A program made the translations under genes and the position numbers. A stretch of 64,000 bases of DNA from Pseudochelatococcus lubricantis (GTDB lineage: Bacteria; Pseudomonadota; Alphaproteobacteria; Rhizobiales; Beijerinckiaceae), in contig NZ_JBHLXC010000001.1 in NCBI RefSeq assembly GCF_042432495.1, positions 186,001 through 250,000 of the forward strand. The letters are read 5' to 3'. Shown here piece after piece: positions 16,041-24,751 of the stretch. How positions within the stretch are numbered: the first letter of the stretch is position 1; each line of letters starts with the position of its first letter. The notes under the pieces were generated by a model. It worked only from the letters and a program-made list of their open reading frames with translations. It made no database searches and was not told where the DNA came from.

Positions 16041-17051
16041 ATGCGGGAAAACACCTCAACAACCCACGGCACGCATGCAACGCCGATCGCCCGCCATCTC
16101 CTTTTCCAAACCACGGATATCGACGAGGCGCGTGAGAGGGTGGGCAGTGTGTTCTGCTGCCATAATATCGATTACGCCGGCCGAAGGCGGCAGCTTTCAT
16201 GCAGGCAGAATTTCGTTTCCATGGGCCGGCTGGCGCTGAGCTACATCACCTATGGCGAAGACGTGGAGATCGATGCCGGGGAGCCGGGAGGCTGGTTCAT
16301 GGTGCATTCCATCGACCGCAGCTCCTGCGAAATGCGGGTGGGCGGGCGGGATCTCGTTGCGGCACCCGGCATGGATGTCATCAGTTCCGCGACGCTGGGG
16401 CTGAAGATGAAATGGGCGGCCGCCTCCGCCCAGCTCGTCCTCAAGGTCGAGCGCCCGGCGCTGGAACAGCATCTGGCGTCGCTGCTGAACGACAGCGCGA
16501 GGTATCCAATCGAGTTCCTGCCCGATCCGGCGACCGGCGCCGGACGGGATCCCGGCTACCGGCGGCTGCTCGACTTCATCACCGCGGAAGCCGAGCAGGA
16601 CGATACCTTCTTCCGGTCGCAGCGGGGCGGGCGGCATCTGGAAGAAACGATCATGACCATGCTGCTGACCGGGTTTCCGAACAACTACTCGGCTGCGCTG
16701 GCGGCGCCGGTCAGCCCGGCCGCGCCGCGGCACGTCCGTCTGGCCGAGGACTTCATGGCCGCGCATATGGGGGATGCGATTTCCGTGGGTGACGTCGCCG
16801 CCGCCGCCGGCGTGAGCATCCGCACGCTGTTCGAGGGGTTCCGGCATTTCCGCGGTACGACGCCCATGGCGGCGCTGCGGGCCATGCGGCTGGAAGCGGT
16901 GCGGGGCGAGCTGCTGGTTGCGGCGGGCAGGGCCACGTCCGTCACCGACATCGCCCTGAAATGGGGGTTCATCAACCTCGGCCGGTTCGCCGAAGCCTAT
17001 CGGAAACGCTACGGCGAACTGCCGTCGCAGACTCTGCGGCGCGTCTCCTAA
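16041..17051 (+). CDS. AraC-family transcriptional regulator
   Basis: A 336-residue AraC-type regulator, paralogous to the one at 7326: ligand-domain counterpart SCRQNFVSMGRLALSYITYGEDVEI, and C-terminal double helix-turn-helix HVRLAEDFMAAH, ISVGDVAAAAGVSIRTLFEGF, HFRGTTPMAAL, ATSVTDIALKWGFINLGRFAEAY, ending PSQTLRR. I chose the ATG at 16041, with AGGGA about 12 bp upstream. The earlier in-frame ATG at 15996 would place the coding start inside the shared operator. The TAA stop is the first bases of a partial palindromic repeat. It is divergent from the cupin-led operon and is the best candidate for its activator. Confidence 0.9.
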   Translation: MRENTSTTHGTHATPIARHLLFQTTDIDEARERVGSVFCCHNIDYAGRRRQLSCRQNFVSMGRLALSYITYGEDVEIDAGEPGGWFMVHSIDRSSCEMRVGGRDLVAAPGMDVISSATLGLKMKWAAASAQLVLKVERPALEQHLASLLNDSARYPIEFLPDPATGAGRDPGYRRLLDFITAEAEQDDTFFRSQRGGRHLEETIMTMLLTGFPNNYSAALAAPVSPAAPRHVRLAEDFMAAHMGDAISVGDVAAAAGVSIRTLFEGFRHFRGTTPMAALRAMRLEAVRGELLVAAGRATSVTDIALKWGFINLGRFAEAYRKRYGELPSQTLRRVS

Positions 17052-17080
17052 AGCGAATTCTGATCGATCAGATGGAATAG
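17051..17080. repeat. Partial copy of the palindromic element (module B left arm, copy 3)
   Basis: AAGCGAATTCTGATCGATCAGATGGAATA matches the left arm and core of module B at 36830, including the GATCGATC doubling. The right arm is missing. It begins within the TAA stop of the AraC gene. The rest of the gap up to 17233 shows nothing else that I can name. Confidence 0.7.
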
Positions 17081-17233
17081 AACAGTTTGCATTTTTCCTG
17101 TGACGCCGGACGCAGTCGACACGGATTGCACTGTCGAGGATCGGCAGCGCAACAGGTGGCCAAAATCACCGGCCAGCCGATCCCGCGAGGTTTCGTCAGG
17201 AGTTCTGATGCGCCCGCGGATCGCCGCCGCCCG

Positions 17234-18157
17234 CTACTCCCTCGCCGGTTGTCTGAAGAACTCGCGCGGTTCCCCCGCCAGCGAGAGCAGCCAGTCGACG
17301 AAATGCCGCGTCGGCGTGGCGACCGACTTGACGGTGGGCCAGACCAGATAGAAGGAGGAACCAGTCTTGACGGGCGTCATGAACGGGCGCACGAGGCGGC
17401 CGGAGTCCAGTTCGTCCTGCAGGATGTCGATCTGGCCGATGGCGAGGCCAAGGCCATCCCGCGCCGCGCCATAGGCGAGGAGCGAGCTTTCGAAGATCAT
17501 TCCGGGCTCGTCTGGCAGGCGCTGATCCGCCGCGTGCGCCCACAGATCCCATTCGCGGCGGCGGTACTTGGCATGCAGCAGCGCCGCGTGCGCCAGATCC
17601 GCTCCGGACCGGAACCCGTTGAACCGCTCGGCATAGGCAGGGCTGCAGACGACGTCGATCGTCTCGTCGAACAGCTTGCGGCAGCGCGCGTCGCCCCACT
17701 CCCCCTGACCGAGCTGGAACGCCAGATCCAGATGAGTGCCGCGGAAATCCAGCGGCTGCACGGTCGTGTCCAGGCGCACGGAATGGCCGGGATAGGCGTC
17801 GTAGAAGCGGCTCAGCCGTGGCGAGAGCCAATAGTGCACCAGCGTCGGATAGATGCGCAGGTGCACGACCATCTCGCGCTCGTTGCGCAGCACGCGATGG
17901 GTGGCCATTTCCAGATCGTGGAACAGGCCGATGATCTCCCGGCTGAAGGATTTCCCGACCTCCGTCAGCTTCACAGACCGGGCCCGGCGCTCGAAAAGCT
18001 GCACGCCGAGATAGCCTTCGAGAATGGCGATCTGGCGGCTGATCGCCACCTGGCTGATGCCCATGTGGTTCGCCGCCGCCGTAAAGGTATGATACTGCGC
18101 CGCGATCGCAAAGGCCCTCAGCGGGTTCAGCGGCAGGTTGCGGTACTGTTCTGCCAT
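17234..18157 (-). CDS. LysR-family transcriptional regulator
   Basis: A 307-residue LysR-type regulator. The N-terminal helix-turn-helix is clear (NPLRAFAIAAQYHTFTAAANHMGISQVAISRQIAILEGYLGVQLFER, in residues 11-57), followed by a linker helix and a substrate-binding domain with GcvA-like wording (YPTLVHYWLSPRLSRFYDAYPG; LDLAFQLGQGEW; FESSLLAYGAARDGLGLAIGQ). LysR regulators usually activate a divergent gene; here that is the acyl-CoA dehydrogenase at 18257 and the transport/catabolic genes beyond. The inducer is probably the acid or CoA ester handled by that cluster. Confidence 0.92.
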   Translation of the reverse strand: MAEQYRNLPLNPLRAFAIAAQYHTFTAAANHMGISQVAISRQIAILEGYLGVQLFERRARSVKLTEVGKSFSREIIGLFHDLEMATHRVLRNEREMVVHLRIYPTLVHYWLSPRLSRFYDAYPGHSVRLDTTVQPLDFRGTHLDLAFQLGQGEWGDARCRKLFDETIDVVCSPAYAERFNGFRSGADLAHAALLHAKYRRREWDLWAHAADQRLPDEPGMIFESSLLAYGAARDGLGLAIGQIDILQDELDSGRLVRPFMTPVKTGSSFYLVWPTVKSVATPTRHFVDWLLSLAGEPREFFRQPARE

Positions 18158-18214
18158 AACTTTTGGTTTCCCATGCTAGACCACAAGCATCGTTATCGCC
18201 GCAGCCCAGTTCGG

Positions 18215-18229
18215 TCAAACTGAGTTTGA
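18215..18229. promoter_or_regulatory. Candidate LysR operator
   Basis: TCAAACTGAGTTTGA is a perfect 15-bp palindrome centred in the 99-bp gap between the LysR gene and the acyl-CoA dehydrogenase gene. It has the inverted-repeat form with T and A ends expected of LysR boxes and lies 28 bp before the ATG at 18257. Confidence 0.6.
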
Positions 18230-18256
18230 TCGGTGCGGAAGGGGCTGAGGAAACAG

Positions 18257-19420
18257 ATGGATTTCAAACTTACCGAAGGGCAGCAGATTTTTTTCGATTC
18301 TGTCCGCAAGTTCGCCTTGTCCGAGCTGGCCGAAGGGGCATCGCAGCGTGCGCAGGCCAGGGAATATCCGTGGGACGTGGCGCAGAGATGCGCGGACATG
18401 GGGCTGCTGGGGATCGCCTTTCCCGAGGCCGATGGCGGAGCCGGCGGCTCGCTGGTCGACTCCGTGCTGGCCATTCGCGCCGTGGCCGAGGTCTGCCCGA
18501 AATCGGGTGACGTGATTCAGGCCTGCAATTTCGGCCCCATCCGTACCTTCGTGGAATATGCGACGCCGGAACAGAAGAGGCGCTTCCTGCCGGCGCTTCT
18601 TTCCGGCAAGGCGCTGATCTCGCTGGGCATGTCGGAGCCGGAAGCCGGTTCGGCGGTCACCGAGCTGACCACCTCGCTGACACCGGACGGCGACGGCTGG
18701 CGTCTGAACGGATCGAAGATTTTCGGCACCAACAGCGTCGAGGCCGGCGTCTATCTTGTCTATGCCCGTTTTGGGCCGGGCACGCACGGCATCGGCTCGG
18801 TTCTGGTCGAGCGCGGTATGGAAGGCTTCATCATCGGCAACCCGTCGGAGTTCATGAACGGGGAATCCTGGTCGCCTCTGTTCTTTGACAACGTGTTCAT
18901 TCCGAAGGAAAATATCCTGCTGGGCGAGGGCGGCTTCAAGAAACAGATATCGGGCTTCAATGTCGAGCGGCTGGGCAATTCTGCGCGGGCGGTGGCGGTC
19001 GGGCGCCACGCCTTCAATCTGGCGCGCGACCATGCGCTGGTGCGCAAGCAGTTCGGCCGGCCGCTGGCGGAGTTCCAGGGGCTGCAATGGAAATTCGCGG
19101 ATATGGAGCTGAAGCTGTCTGCGGCGGAGTTGCTGTTGATGCGCGCGGCCGTCAACGCAGCCGATGCGCCGGACGGCCTGCCCTCGGCGCAGGACACCGC
19201 GCTGGCCAAGCTGGCGTGCAACGAGGCCGGGTTCTTCGCCGCGAACGAGGCCGTGCAGATCATGGGCGGGCTTGGCTTCTCCGGGGAAAGCACCGCGCAA
19301 TATTGCCTGCGCCGCACGCGGGGCTGGATGATCGCGGGCGGTTCGCTGGAAATTCTGCGCAACCGCATCGCCGAGGGCATCTTCGATCGCCGCTTCGATC
19401 AGCGCGGAGGCCGCAAGTGA
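18257..19420 (+). CDS. Acyl-CoA dehydrogenase
   Basis: A 387-residue flavoprotein with the full ACAD layout: N-terminal helical domain (FDSVRKFALSELAE; GLLGIAFPEADGGAGG), middle beta domain with MSEPEAGSAVTELTT and WRLNGSKIFGTNS for FAD and substrate, and C-terminal helices with RKQFGRPLAEFQGLQWKFADM and VQIMGGLGFSGE, then GGSLEILRNRIAE in place of the usual GT-EI. It would make the first double bond in a beta-oxidation-like sequence and pass electrons to ETF. ATG at 18257 has GAGGAAAC upstream. Its TGA overlaps the GTG start of the next gene (GTGA), so the two are translationally coupled. Confidence 0.92.
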   Translation: MDFKLTEGQQIFFDSVRKFALSELAEGASQRAQAREYPWDVAQRCADMGLLGIAFPEADGGAGGSLVDSVLAIRAVAEVCPKSGDVIQACNFGPIRTFVEYATPEQKRRFLPALLSGKALISLGMSEPEAGSAVTELTTSLTPDGDGWRLNGSKIFGTNSVEAGVYLVYARFGPGTHGIGSVLVERGMEGFIIGNPSEFMNGESWSPLFFDNVFIPKENILLGEGGFKKQISGFNVERLGNSARAVAVGRHAFNLARDHALVRKQFGRPLAEFQGLQWKFADMELKLSAAELLLMRAAVNAADAPDGLPSAQDTALAKLACNEAGFFAANEAVQIMGGLGFSGESTAQYCLRRTRGWMIAGGSLEILRNRIAEGIFDRRFDQRGGRK

Positions 19421-21534
19421 TACGCCACGACGATGCGAGCCTGCTGAAGGCGCTGATCGCGCCCGAAAGCGTGGCGTTGGTGGGGGTTTCCGGCTCGTCG
19501 GGCAAGCTGACGGCGCGCCCGCTGGAGCTTCTGCAGGCGAACGGCTGGCAGGGACGGGTCTATCCGGTCAACCCGACCCGGGACGAGATCGGCGGGCTCA
19601 AGGCGTACAAGTCCGTCCGGGAGCTTCCGGAAGGCGTCGATCACGCCTACATCCTGCTGAACGCCGATCCGGCGCTTGAGGCGCTGGAGGATTGCGCCCG
19701 CACCGGGGTGAAGGTGGTCTCGATCCTGGCCGACGGCTTTGCCGAGGCGGGAGAGGAGGGCCGCCTGCGCCAGGAGCGGCTGGTGCGCATCGCCGAGGAG
19801 GCCGGCATCCTGTTGATCGGGCCGAATTCCACCGGCGTTGTCGCCACGACACCGGGCTTCGTCTGCACCACCAACGCAGCCTTCCGCGCCGGGGGTATCA
19901 CGAAGGGAAGGCTGGCCGTGCTGTCGCAAAGCGGCAGCGTGATCGGCACTATGCTCTCGCGCGGCAAGGCGCAGGACACGGGCTTTTCGGTCCTCGTATC
20001 GACCGGGAACGAGGCCACCGCCGGAGTGGGCCGGCTGGGGCAGTTGCTGCTGGACGATCCGGGCACCGACGGCTTCATCCTGTTTCTGGAGACGATCCGC
20101 GATCGCGAGGCGGTGGCGGCCTTCGCGCGCGGCGCGCGGGCGCGTGGCAAGCCCGTCGTGGCCTACATGATCGGCCGCAGCGAGGAGGGGCAGGCGCTGT
20201 CTGTGTCGCATACCGGCGCGCTGACCGGCTCGGCCCGGTCGGTGTCGGCCTTCCTCGCCTCGGTCGGGGTTCGCGAGGTCGAGGCGTTCGAATCGCTGAT
20301 CCCGGTGGCGCGCACCCTGTCGCGGCTCGTGCCGGTGCCGAGCCGCCCGAGGTCGGTGACGGTGGTGTCCACGACCGGCGGCGGAGGCGCGATGGTGATC
20401 GACCAGCTTGCCCTGCGCGGCGTGCCCATCGCCGGCCTCTCGGATGCCTCGCGCGCGAAACTGACGGCGCAGGGCATTCCGCTCGGCCACGGCAAGCTGG
20501 TGGATGTGACGCTCGCCGGCACGCGCTATGACCGAATGAAGGAGGTCGTCAGCACGCTGATGGCGGACCCGGAAACCGGCATGCTGCTGGTGGTCATCGG
20601 CTCCTCCGCACAGTTCAATCCCGAGCTTGCCGTGGCGCCCATCGTCGATGCCCGTGCCGATGCGCCGGCAGGCGCGGCTCCGGTGCTGGCGTTTCCGCTC
20701 CCTCACGCGCCGGAAAGCCTGACGATGCTGGAGGCAGGCGGCGTGCCCGCGTTTCGCACCGTGGAAACCTGTGCCGAGGCGATCGCGGCGCTGTTCGCCC
20801 CGGTCCCCGACGTCGAGCCCGTGGCGGCGGCGCTCCCCGCCGAGGCCGAGGCGCTGATCGCCGTGCTCGTCCCCGGCACGCAGGACGAGACAACCTCGGC
20901 CCGGGTGATGCGGGCGCTGGGTGTGCCCGGCCCGCTGTCGGTGGTGCTGGCCCCGCACGCCGAACTGCCGGCCGATCTGGGCATTCCATATCCGGTGGTG
21001 GCGAAACTGGTTTCGGCCGATTTGCCGCACAAGACCGAGGCCGGCGCGATCCGCGTCGGGGTGACGGACCGCGCGGCTCTGATGCGGGCGATTGCCGACA
21101 TGAAGGCCTCGGCGGAGGCGCACCGTCCCGGCTTCCGGCTTGAGGGCATCCTGATTCAGGAGATGTGCCAGGGCCTTGGCGAGGCTCTGATCGGCCTGAC
21201 GCGCGATCCGGTGGCCGGCCCGATGGTGACGGTCGCCATGGGCGGCGTGATGACCGAAATCTACCGCGACAGCGCCGTGCATCCCGCGCCCGTCGACATC
21301 AACGCAGCCCGCGCGATGATCGCCCAGGTCAAGGGGTTCGCGCTGCTGTCGGGCTATCGCAACCGGCCGAAGGGCGATCTTGAAGCCCTCGCCCACGCGG
21401 TCGCTGCCGTATCCGCACTCGCCGGCGCCGCAAGGATTCAGGAGGCCGAGATCAATCCGATCCTCGTGCGTCCCGAGGGGGAAGGCGTCGTGATGCTCGA
21501 TGCGCTCCTGTCCGTAGTCACTGACGGCCTTTAG
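19417..21534 (+). CDS. ADP-forming acyl-CoA synthetase, CoA-binding plus ATP-grasp (acetate-CoA ligase family)
   Basis: A 705-residue fused alpha-beta enzyme. Order: CoA-binding Rossmann domain (SVALVGVSGSSGKLT, YPVNPTRDEIGGLKAYKSVRELP; 1-120), succinyl-CoA-ligase-like flavodoxin domains (GPNSTGVV, LSQSGSVIGTML), then a C-terminal ATP-grasp_5 domain (YPVVAKLVSADLPHKTEAGAIRVGV; GGVMTEIYRDSAVHPAP). His265 in SHTGALTG corresponds to the phosphohistidine of this family. It makes an acyl-CoA from an acid, CoA and ATP, releasing ADP and phosphate. Start is GTG at 19417, overlapping the upstream stop, with GGAGG before it; a longer frame upstream is only shadow. A hairpin repeat begins at its stop. 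Confidence 0.9.
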   Translation: MIRHDDASLLKALIAPESVALVGVSGSSGKLTARPLELLQANGWQGRVYPVNPTRDEIGGLKAYKSVRELPEGVDHAYILLNADPALEALEDCARTGVKVVSILADGFAEAGEEGRLRQERLVRIAEEAGILLIGPNSTGVVATTPGFVCTTNAAFRAGGITKGRLAVLSQSGSVIGTMLSRGKAQDTGFSVLVSTGNEATAGVGRLGQLLLDDPGTDGFILFLETIRDREAVAAFARGARARGKPVVAYMIGRSEEGQALSVSHTGALTGSARSVSAFLASVGVREVEAFESLIPVARTLSRLVPVPSRPRSVTVVSTTGGGGAMVIDQLALRGVPIAGLSDASRAKLTAQGIPLGHGKLVDVTLAGTRYDRMKEVVSTLMADPETGMLLVVIGSSAQFNPELAVAPIVDARADAPAGAAPVLAFPLPHAPESLTMLEAGGVPAFRTVETCAEAIAALFAPVPDVEPVAAALPAEAEALIAVLVPGTQDETTSARVMRALGVPGPLSVVLAPHAELPADLGIPYPVVAKLVSADLPHKTEAGAIRVGVTDRAALMRAIADMKASAEAHRPGFRLEGILIQEMCQGLGEALIGLTRDPVAGPMVTVAMGGVMTEIYRDSAVHPAPVDINAARAMIAQVKGFALLSGYRNRPKGDLEALAHAVAAVSALAGAARIQEAEINPILVRPEGEGVVMLDALLSVVTDGL

Positions 21535-21611
21535 AATCTGTCCTGTTTACGTTGATACATGACAGATTCCAGGTTCCTTATTTTAAGCGAATTCTGATTG
21601 GAGCGCGTCTT
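21534..21611. repeat. Composite palindromic element, module A plus decayed module B (copy 4)
   Basis: GAATCTGTCCTGT (21534-21546) pairs with ACATGACAGATTC (21557-21569), one mismatch, giving module A. The linker TTCCTTATTTTAAGCGAATTC and a truncated GGAGCGCGTCTTA follow. It begins on the last base of the TAG that ends the ligase gene and may act as its terminator. The rest of the gap to 21770 holds the likely promoter of the tctBA genes; no box stands out. Confidence 0.78.
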
Positions 21612-21770
21612 AGACCAGAACCGCCACCTTGCTCTATCTCTTTGCCCTTTCGTCGGATTTATCCGGGAAACGCCGCTCGTTCCCCGGTCCGGCGCAGGAT
21701 GCACGGGCTGCGTGAGAAGGGGGAGCCGAGGGGTACGGCGTCGTCAAAAAATAAAACGGGAGGGTAGGTA

Positions 21771-22241
21771 ATGTCCGTCAAGGATGTTCGCGATGTCATC
21801 GGCGGCACGCTGCTGATCGCGGTCGGCATCGCAGCCGCGATCGCCGCATCGGGATATGGCATAGGCAACGCCAGAAACATAGGACCGGGCTTCTTTCCAG
21901 TCATCCTCGCCGGGCTTCTGGTGCTGACCGGCTGCGGGATCGTCGTTTCCGCCGTGGATTTCAAGGGAGGCGTCTCCCCGGCACCGCCGATCCGGCTGGA
22001 TGCGTGGCATCTGTGGTGCCTTGTGGTGGTTGCGGGCGGCTTCGTGTTGTTCGGCCTGCTGCTGCCGGTGGCCGGACTCTTCCTGACATGTCTTGTCAGC
22101 ATCGCTGCGGTCGGGGCCGGGTCGCGGCTGCTGACGCCGGTGGGGGCGCTGGCAACCGCGGTCGTGCTGGCGGCGATCGCGGTGGTCCTGTTCCGCTACC
22201 TTCTGGATCTGCAGGTGCAAGCCTGGCCCTGGGGAGGTTGA
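21771..22241 (+). CDS. tctB: Tripartite tricarboxylate transporter, small membrane subunit TctB
   Basis: A 156-residue membrane protein with four hydrophobic helices (about 7-27, 41-60, 77-97, 117-150, the last region being a long double span) and the GYGIGNARNIGPGFFPVILAGLLVLTG motif, which is the TctB signature. It is the small subunit of a TTT transporter driven by ion gradient. ATG at 21771 has GGGAGGG upstream. It is followed after 6 bp by tctA. Confidence 0.88.
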   Translation: MSVKDVRDVIGGTLLIAVGIAAAIAASGYGIGNARNIGPGFFPVILAGLLVLTGCGIVVSAVDFKGGVSPAPPIRLDAWHLWCLVVVAGGFVLFGLLLPVAGLFLTCLVSIAAVGAGSRLLTPVGALATAVVLAAIAVVLFRYLLDLQVQAWPWGG

Positions 22242-22247
22242 CGGGTC

Positions 22248-23744
22248 ATGTGGGACAATATCATCCTCGGTTTTTCCGCGGCGGGAACGCTGGCCAATCT
22301 GGCCTATGCGCTGGCCGGCGCCCTGCTGGGAACGCTGATCGGCGTGCTGCCGGGCCTTGGACCGCTCGCCACCATCGCCATCCTGCTGCCCTTCACCTAT
22401 GGGCTGGAGCCGCTTTCGGCGCTGATCATGCTGGCCGGCATCTACTACGGCTCGGCCTACGGTGGCTCGACCACCGCCATCCTGATGAGCCTGCCGGGCG
22501 AGACCGCCTCCACCGTGACCGTGCTCGACGGCTACCAGATGGCGCGCAAGGGCAGGGCGGGCGTCGCCATCGCCACGGCAGCCATCGGTTCCTTCGTGGC
22601 CGGGACGTTCGGCACGCTGCTGATCGCCGCCTTTGCCGCGCCTCTGACGCGAATAGCGATCGACTTCGGCCCGAAGGACTATTTCGCGCTGATGACGCTC
22701 GGCCTTGTCGGCGCGGTCTCGCTGGCCTCCGGCACCATGCTGAAATCGGTGGCCATGGTCGTGCTGGGGCTGCTGCTGGGGCTGGCGGGCTCGGATTCCA
22801 ATACAGGCGCCCTGCGCTTCACCTTCGGCTTGCAGCAGCTCTGGGACGGCGTCGACTTCATCGTGCTGGCGGTGGGCCTGTTCGCTTTCGGTGAAATCTA
22901 CTCCACCCTCGCGAACCGCGATGAGCCCGATGCAAAAACCAACCCGATCAACCGTCTCTGGCCGGATCGCGAGGATTTCCGCCGCATGTTCGCGCCGATC
23001 CTGCGCGGAACCGGGATCGGCTCGCTGCTGGGCGTGCTGCCGGGGGCCGGCATCTCGATGTCCTCCTTCATCGCCTACAGCGTCGAAAAGCGCGTGTCCC
23101 GCCATCCGGAAGAATTCGGCCAAGGCGCGATCGAGGGCGTCGCAGGGCCGGAATCCGCGAACAACGCCGCCGCGCAAACCGCGTTCATCCCCACGCTGAC
23201 GCTGGGTATTCCGGGCAGCCCGGTGATGGCGCTGATCCTTGGCGCGCTCATGATCCACAACATCCAGCCGGGCCCTAACGTCATGTCGTCACGGCCCGAA
23301 CTGTTCTGGGGGCTGATCGCCTCGATGTGGATCGGCAACCTGATGCTCGTCCTGCTGAACCTGCCGCTGGTCGGTATCTGGGTCAAACTGCTGAGCGTGC
23401 CCTATCGGCTGCTGTTCCCCGGCATCGTCATGTTCAGTTGCATCGGCGTCTATGCGTCGGGTTTCTCCTCTTTCGACCTGTATCTGACGGCGGTTTTCGG
23501 GGTGCTCGGCGTGGTTCTCAAGCTCCTCGGTTTCGAGCCCGCGCCGCTGGTGCTCGGCTTCGTCCTCGGCCCGATGCTGGAGGAGAACTTCAACCGCGCT
23601 CTGGTGCTGTCGGACGGCGACCTGCTGACCTTCGTTGACAGCCCGCTGCCGCTGGCGATGCTGGGCCTCGCGGTCTTTCTGGTCGTGCTGATGGTCATGC
23701 CCAAACTGCGGGCGAAGCGCGCGGTCATGTTCGCCGACGAATGA
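22248..23744 (+). CDS. tctA: Tripartite tricarboxylate transporter, large membrane subunit TctA
   Basis: A 498-residue, highly hydrophobic protein of the usual TctA length (~500). It has the family motifs GVLPGLGPLATIAILLPFTYG (about 31-51), YYGSAYGGSTTAILMSLPGE, the mirrored GVLPGAGISMSSFIAYSVEKR and ESANNAAAQTAFIPTLTLGIPGSPVMALILGAL. It forms the transport channel with TctB and takes carboxylates from TctC, whose gene lies 10.7 kb downstream at the far end of the same cluster. A strong terminator follows the stop codon. Confidence 0.93.
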   Translation: MWDNIILGFSAAGTLANLAYALAGALLGTLIGVLPGLGPLATIAILLPFTYGLEPLSALIMLAGIYYGSAYGGSTTAILMSLPGETASTVTVLDGYQMARKGRAGVAIATAAIGSFVAGTFGTLLIAAFAAPLTRIAIDFGPKDYFALMTLGLVGAVSLASGTMLKSVAMVVLGLLLGLAGSDSNTGALRFTFGLQQLWDGVDFIVLAVGLFAFGEIYSTLANRDEPDAKTNPINRLWPDREDFRRMFAPILRGTGIGSLLGVLPGAGISMSSFIAYSVEKRVSRHPEEFGQGAIEGVAGPESANNAAAQTAFIPTLTLGIPGSPVMALILGALMIHNIQPGPNVMSSRPELFWGLIASMWIGNLMLVLLNLPLVGIWVKLLSVPYRLLFPGIVMFSCIGVYASGFSSFDLYLTAVFGVLGVVLKLLGFEPAPLVLGFVLGPMLEENFNRALVLSDGDLLTFVDSPLPLAMLGLAVFLVVLMVMPKLRAKRAVMFADE

Positions 23745-23767
23745 CGGATCGGCTGTCGACAGGTTCC

Positions 23768-23804
23768 GGGCGCGGCAGCTTGTGGCCGCGCCCGTTTTTC
23801 TTTT
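23768..23804 (+). terminator. Rho-independent terminator after tctA
   Basis: GGGCGCGGC and GCCGCGCCC make a perfect 9-bp stem around an 8-nt loop, followed directly by GTTTTTCTTTT. It lies 23 bp after the tctA stop and is the best terminator in the window; the hydrolase at 23823 must rely on read-through or its own promoter. Confidence 0.9.
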
Positions 23805-23822
23805 CCGGCGAGGGAGCGAGAA

Positions 23823-24632
23823 ATGAAGATGCACAGCAGCATCCGTTATTCCGGCGCGGATAGGCCCTGGCTTTTGCTGGTGCACGGCATGCTGACGAAT
23901 GCGCGCCACTGGCTGCCCAACCGCGGGGGCCTCGGCCGGCATTTCAACCTTGTGCAGGTCGATCTGCCCGGCCACGGGAACAGCCCGCCGCCAGCGGAGG
24001 TGAACAGCCTGACGGCGGACAGCCTGATCGGCGGGCTCGACCGCATCCGCACGGAGCTGGGCATCGGCCGCTGGTATGTCTGCGGGCAAAGCTTCGGCGC
24101 GGGGCTGACGCTCAACTACGCGCGGCGCTATCCGGACCGGGTGGTGGCGCAGGCCTTCACCAACGCCCGGGTCGTGCTGCGGGAGAACGACAGCCCGCAG
24201 GAGCGCGCGTCCCGTCTGTCCCGGCTGGAGACGCTGCGGCGGGAAGGCGTGGCGGCCCTGCGGCGCGAGTATTTCCATCCCCGTTTCGCCAGACGCTTCC
24301 GACCCGATCTGCGCGACATGCTGTGCGCTGACGCCGAGCGCATCGATATGCCGACCTATACGCGCATCCTCGGCGAGGTGATGCCCTCGCTTTCGCTGCG
24401 GCATGTCGTGGATTCCGCGCCGAAAGTGCCGACCCTCCTGGTCAACGGTCGCCACGAACGCGCCTTCCAGCCCTTTCGCGCGGAGCTGGCGGCGATCTGG
24501 CCGCGGATGCGGATCGTCGATCTGGACGGAGGCCATTCGATCAATATCGAGAACCCGGAAGGCTTCAACGCCGCATTGATCGATTTCTTCACGGGGCATG
24601 CGATATTCGCTGAAGGTCCCAATTTAGCATAA
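23823..24632 (+). CDS. Alpha/beta hydrolase
   Basis: A 269-residue alpha/beta-hydrolase fold protein: HG motif LLLVHGMLTNARHW (oxyanion region, 17-30), VDLPGHGNS, nucleophile elbow CGQSFGAG with Ser90, and the terminal histidine in DGGHSINIENPEGF. The acid is probably the Asp or Glu near VNGRHERAF. Substrate may be an ester, a CoA thioester or a C-C bond (meta-cleavage-type hydrolases share the fold). ATG at 23823 has GAGGGAGCG upstream. The terminator just before it and the structured gap after it suggest a monocistronic unit. Confidence 0.85.
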   Translation: MKMHSSIRYSGADRPWLLLVHGMLTNARHWLPNRGGLGRHFNLVQVDLPGHGNSPPPAEVNSLTADSLIGGLDRIRTELGIGRWYVCGQSFGAGLTLNYARRYPDRVVAQAFTNARVVLRENDSPQERASRLSRLETLRREGVAALRREYFHPRFARRFRPDLRDMLCADAERIDMPTYTRILGEVMPSLSLRHVVDSAPKVPTLLVNGRHERAFQPFRAELAAIWPRMRIVDLDGGHSINIENPEGFNAALIDFFTGHAIFAEGPNLA

Positions 24633-24636
24633 CAAA

Positions 24637-24703
24637 GAGTTAGGCATGGGTGACCGGAGCCAAGTTGAGCGTTTGCCTTAAACGCATTTAACTCTGGAGT
24701 CAC
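24637..24703 (+). promoter_or_regulatory. Structured leader or promoter before the OB-fold/thiolase operon
   Basis: The 119-bp gap before 24752 holds nested complementary segments: GAGTTA (24637-24642) with TAACTC (24689-24694), inside which GCGTTT-GCCTT-AAACGC (24669-24685) is a tight hairpin. GTGAC (24650-24654), inside the outer stem, can also pair with GTCAC (24699-24703) outside it, a pseudoknot-type arrangement. The same bases include a possible -35/-10 pair, TTGAGC (24665) and TTAACT (24688), 17 bp apart. I cannot tell whether this is RNA structure or a promoter with an operator. Confidence 0.4.
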
Positions 24704-24751
24704 GAGGAGCGGGCGAAGCCCTGAAGAGGCCGGCGCCCGCCGGGGGGAAAC

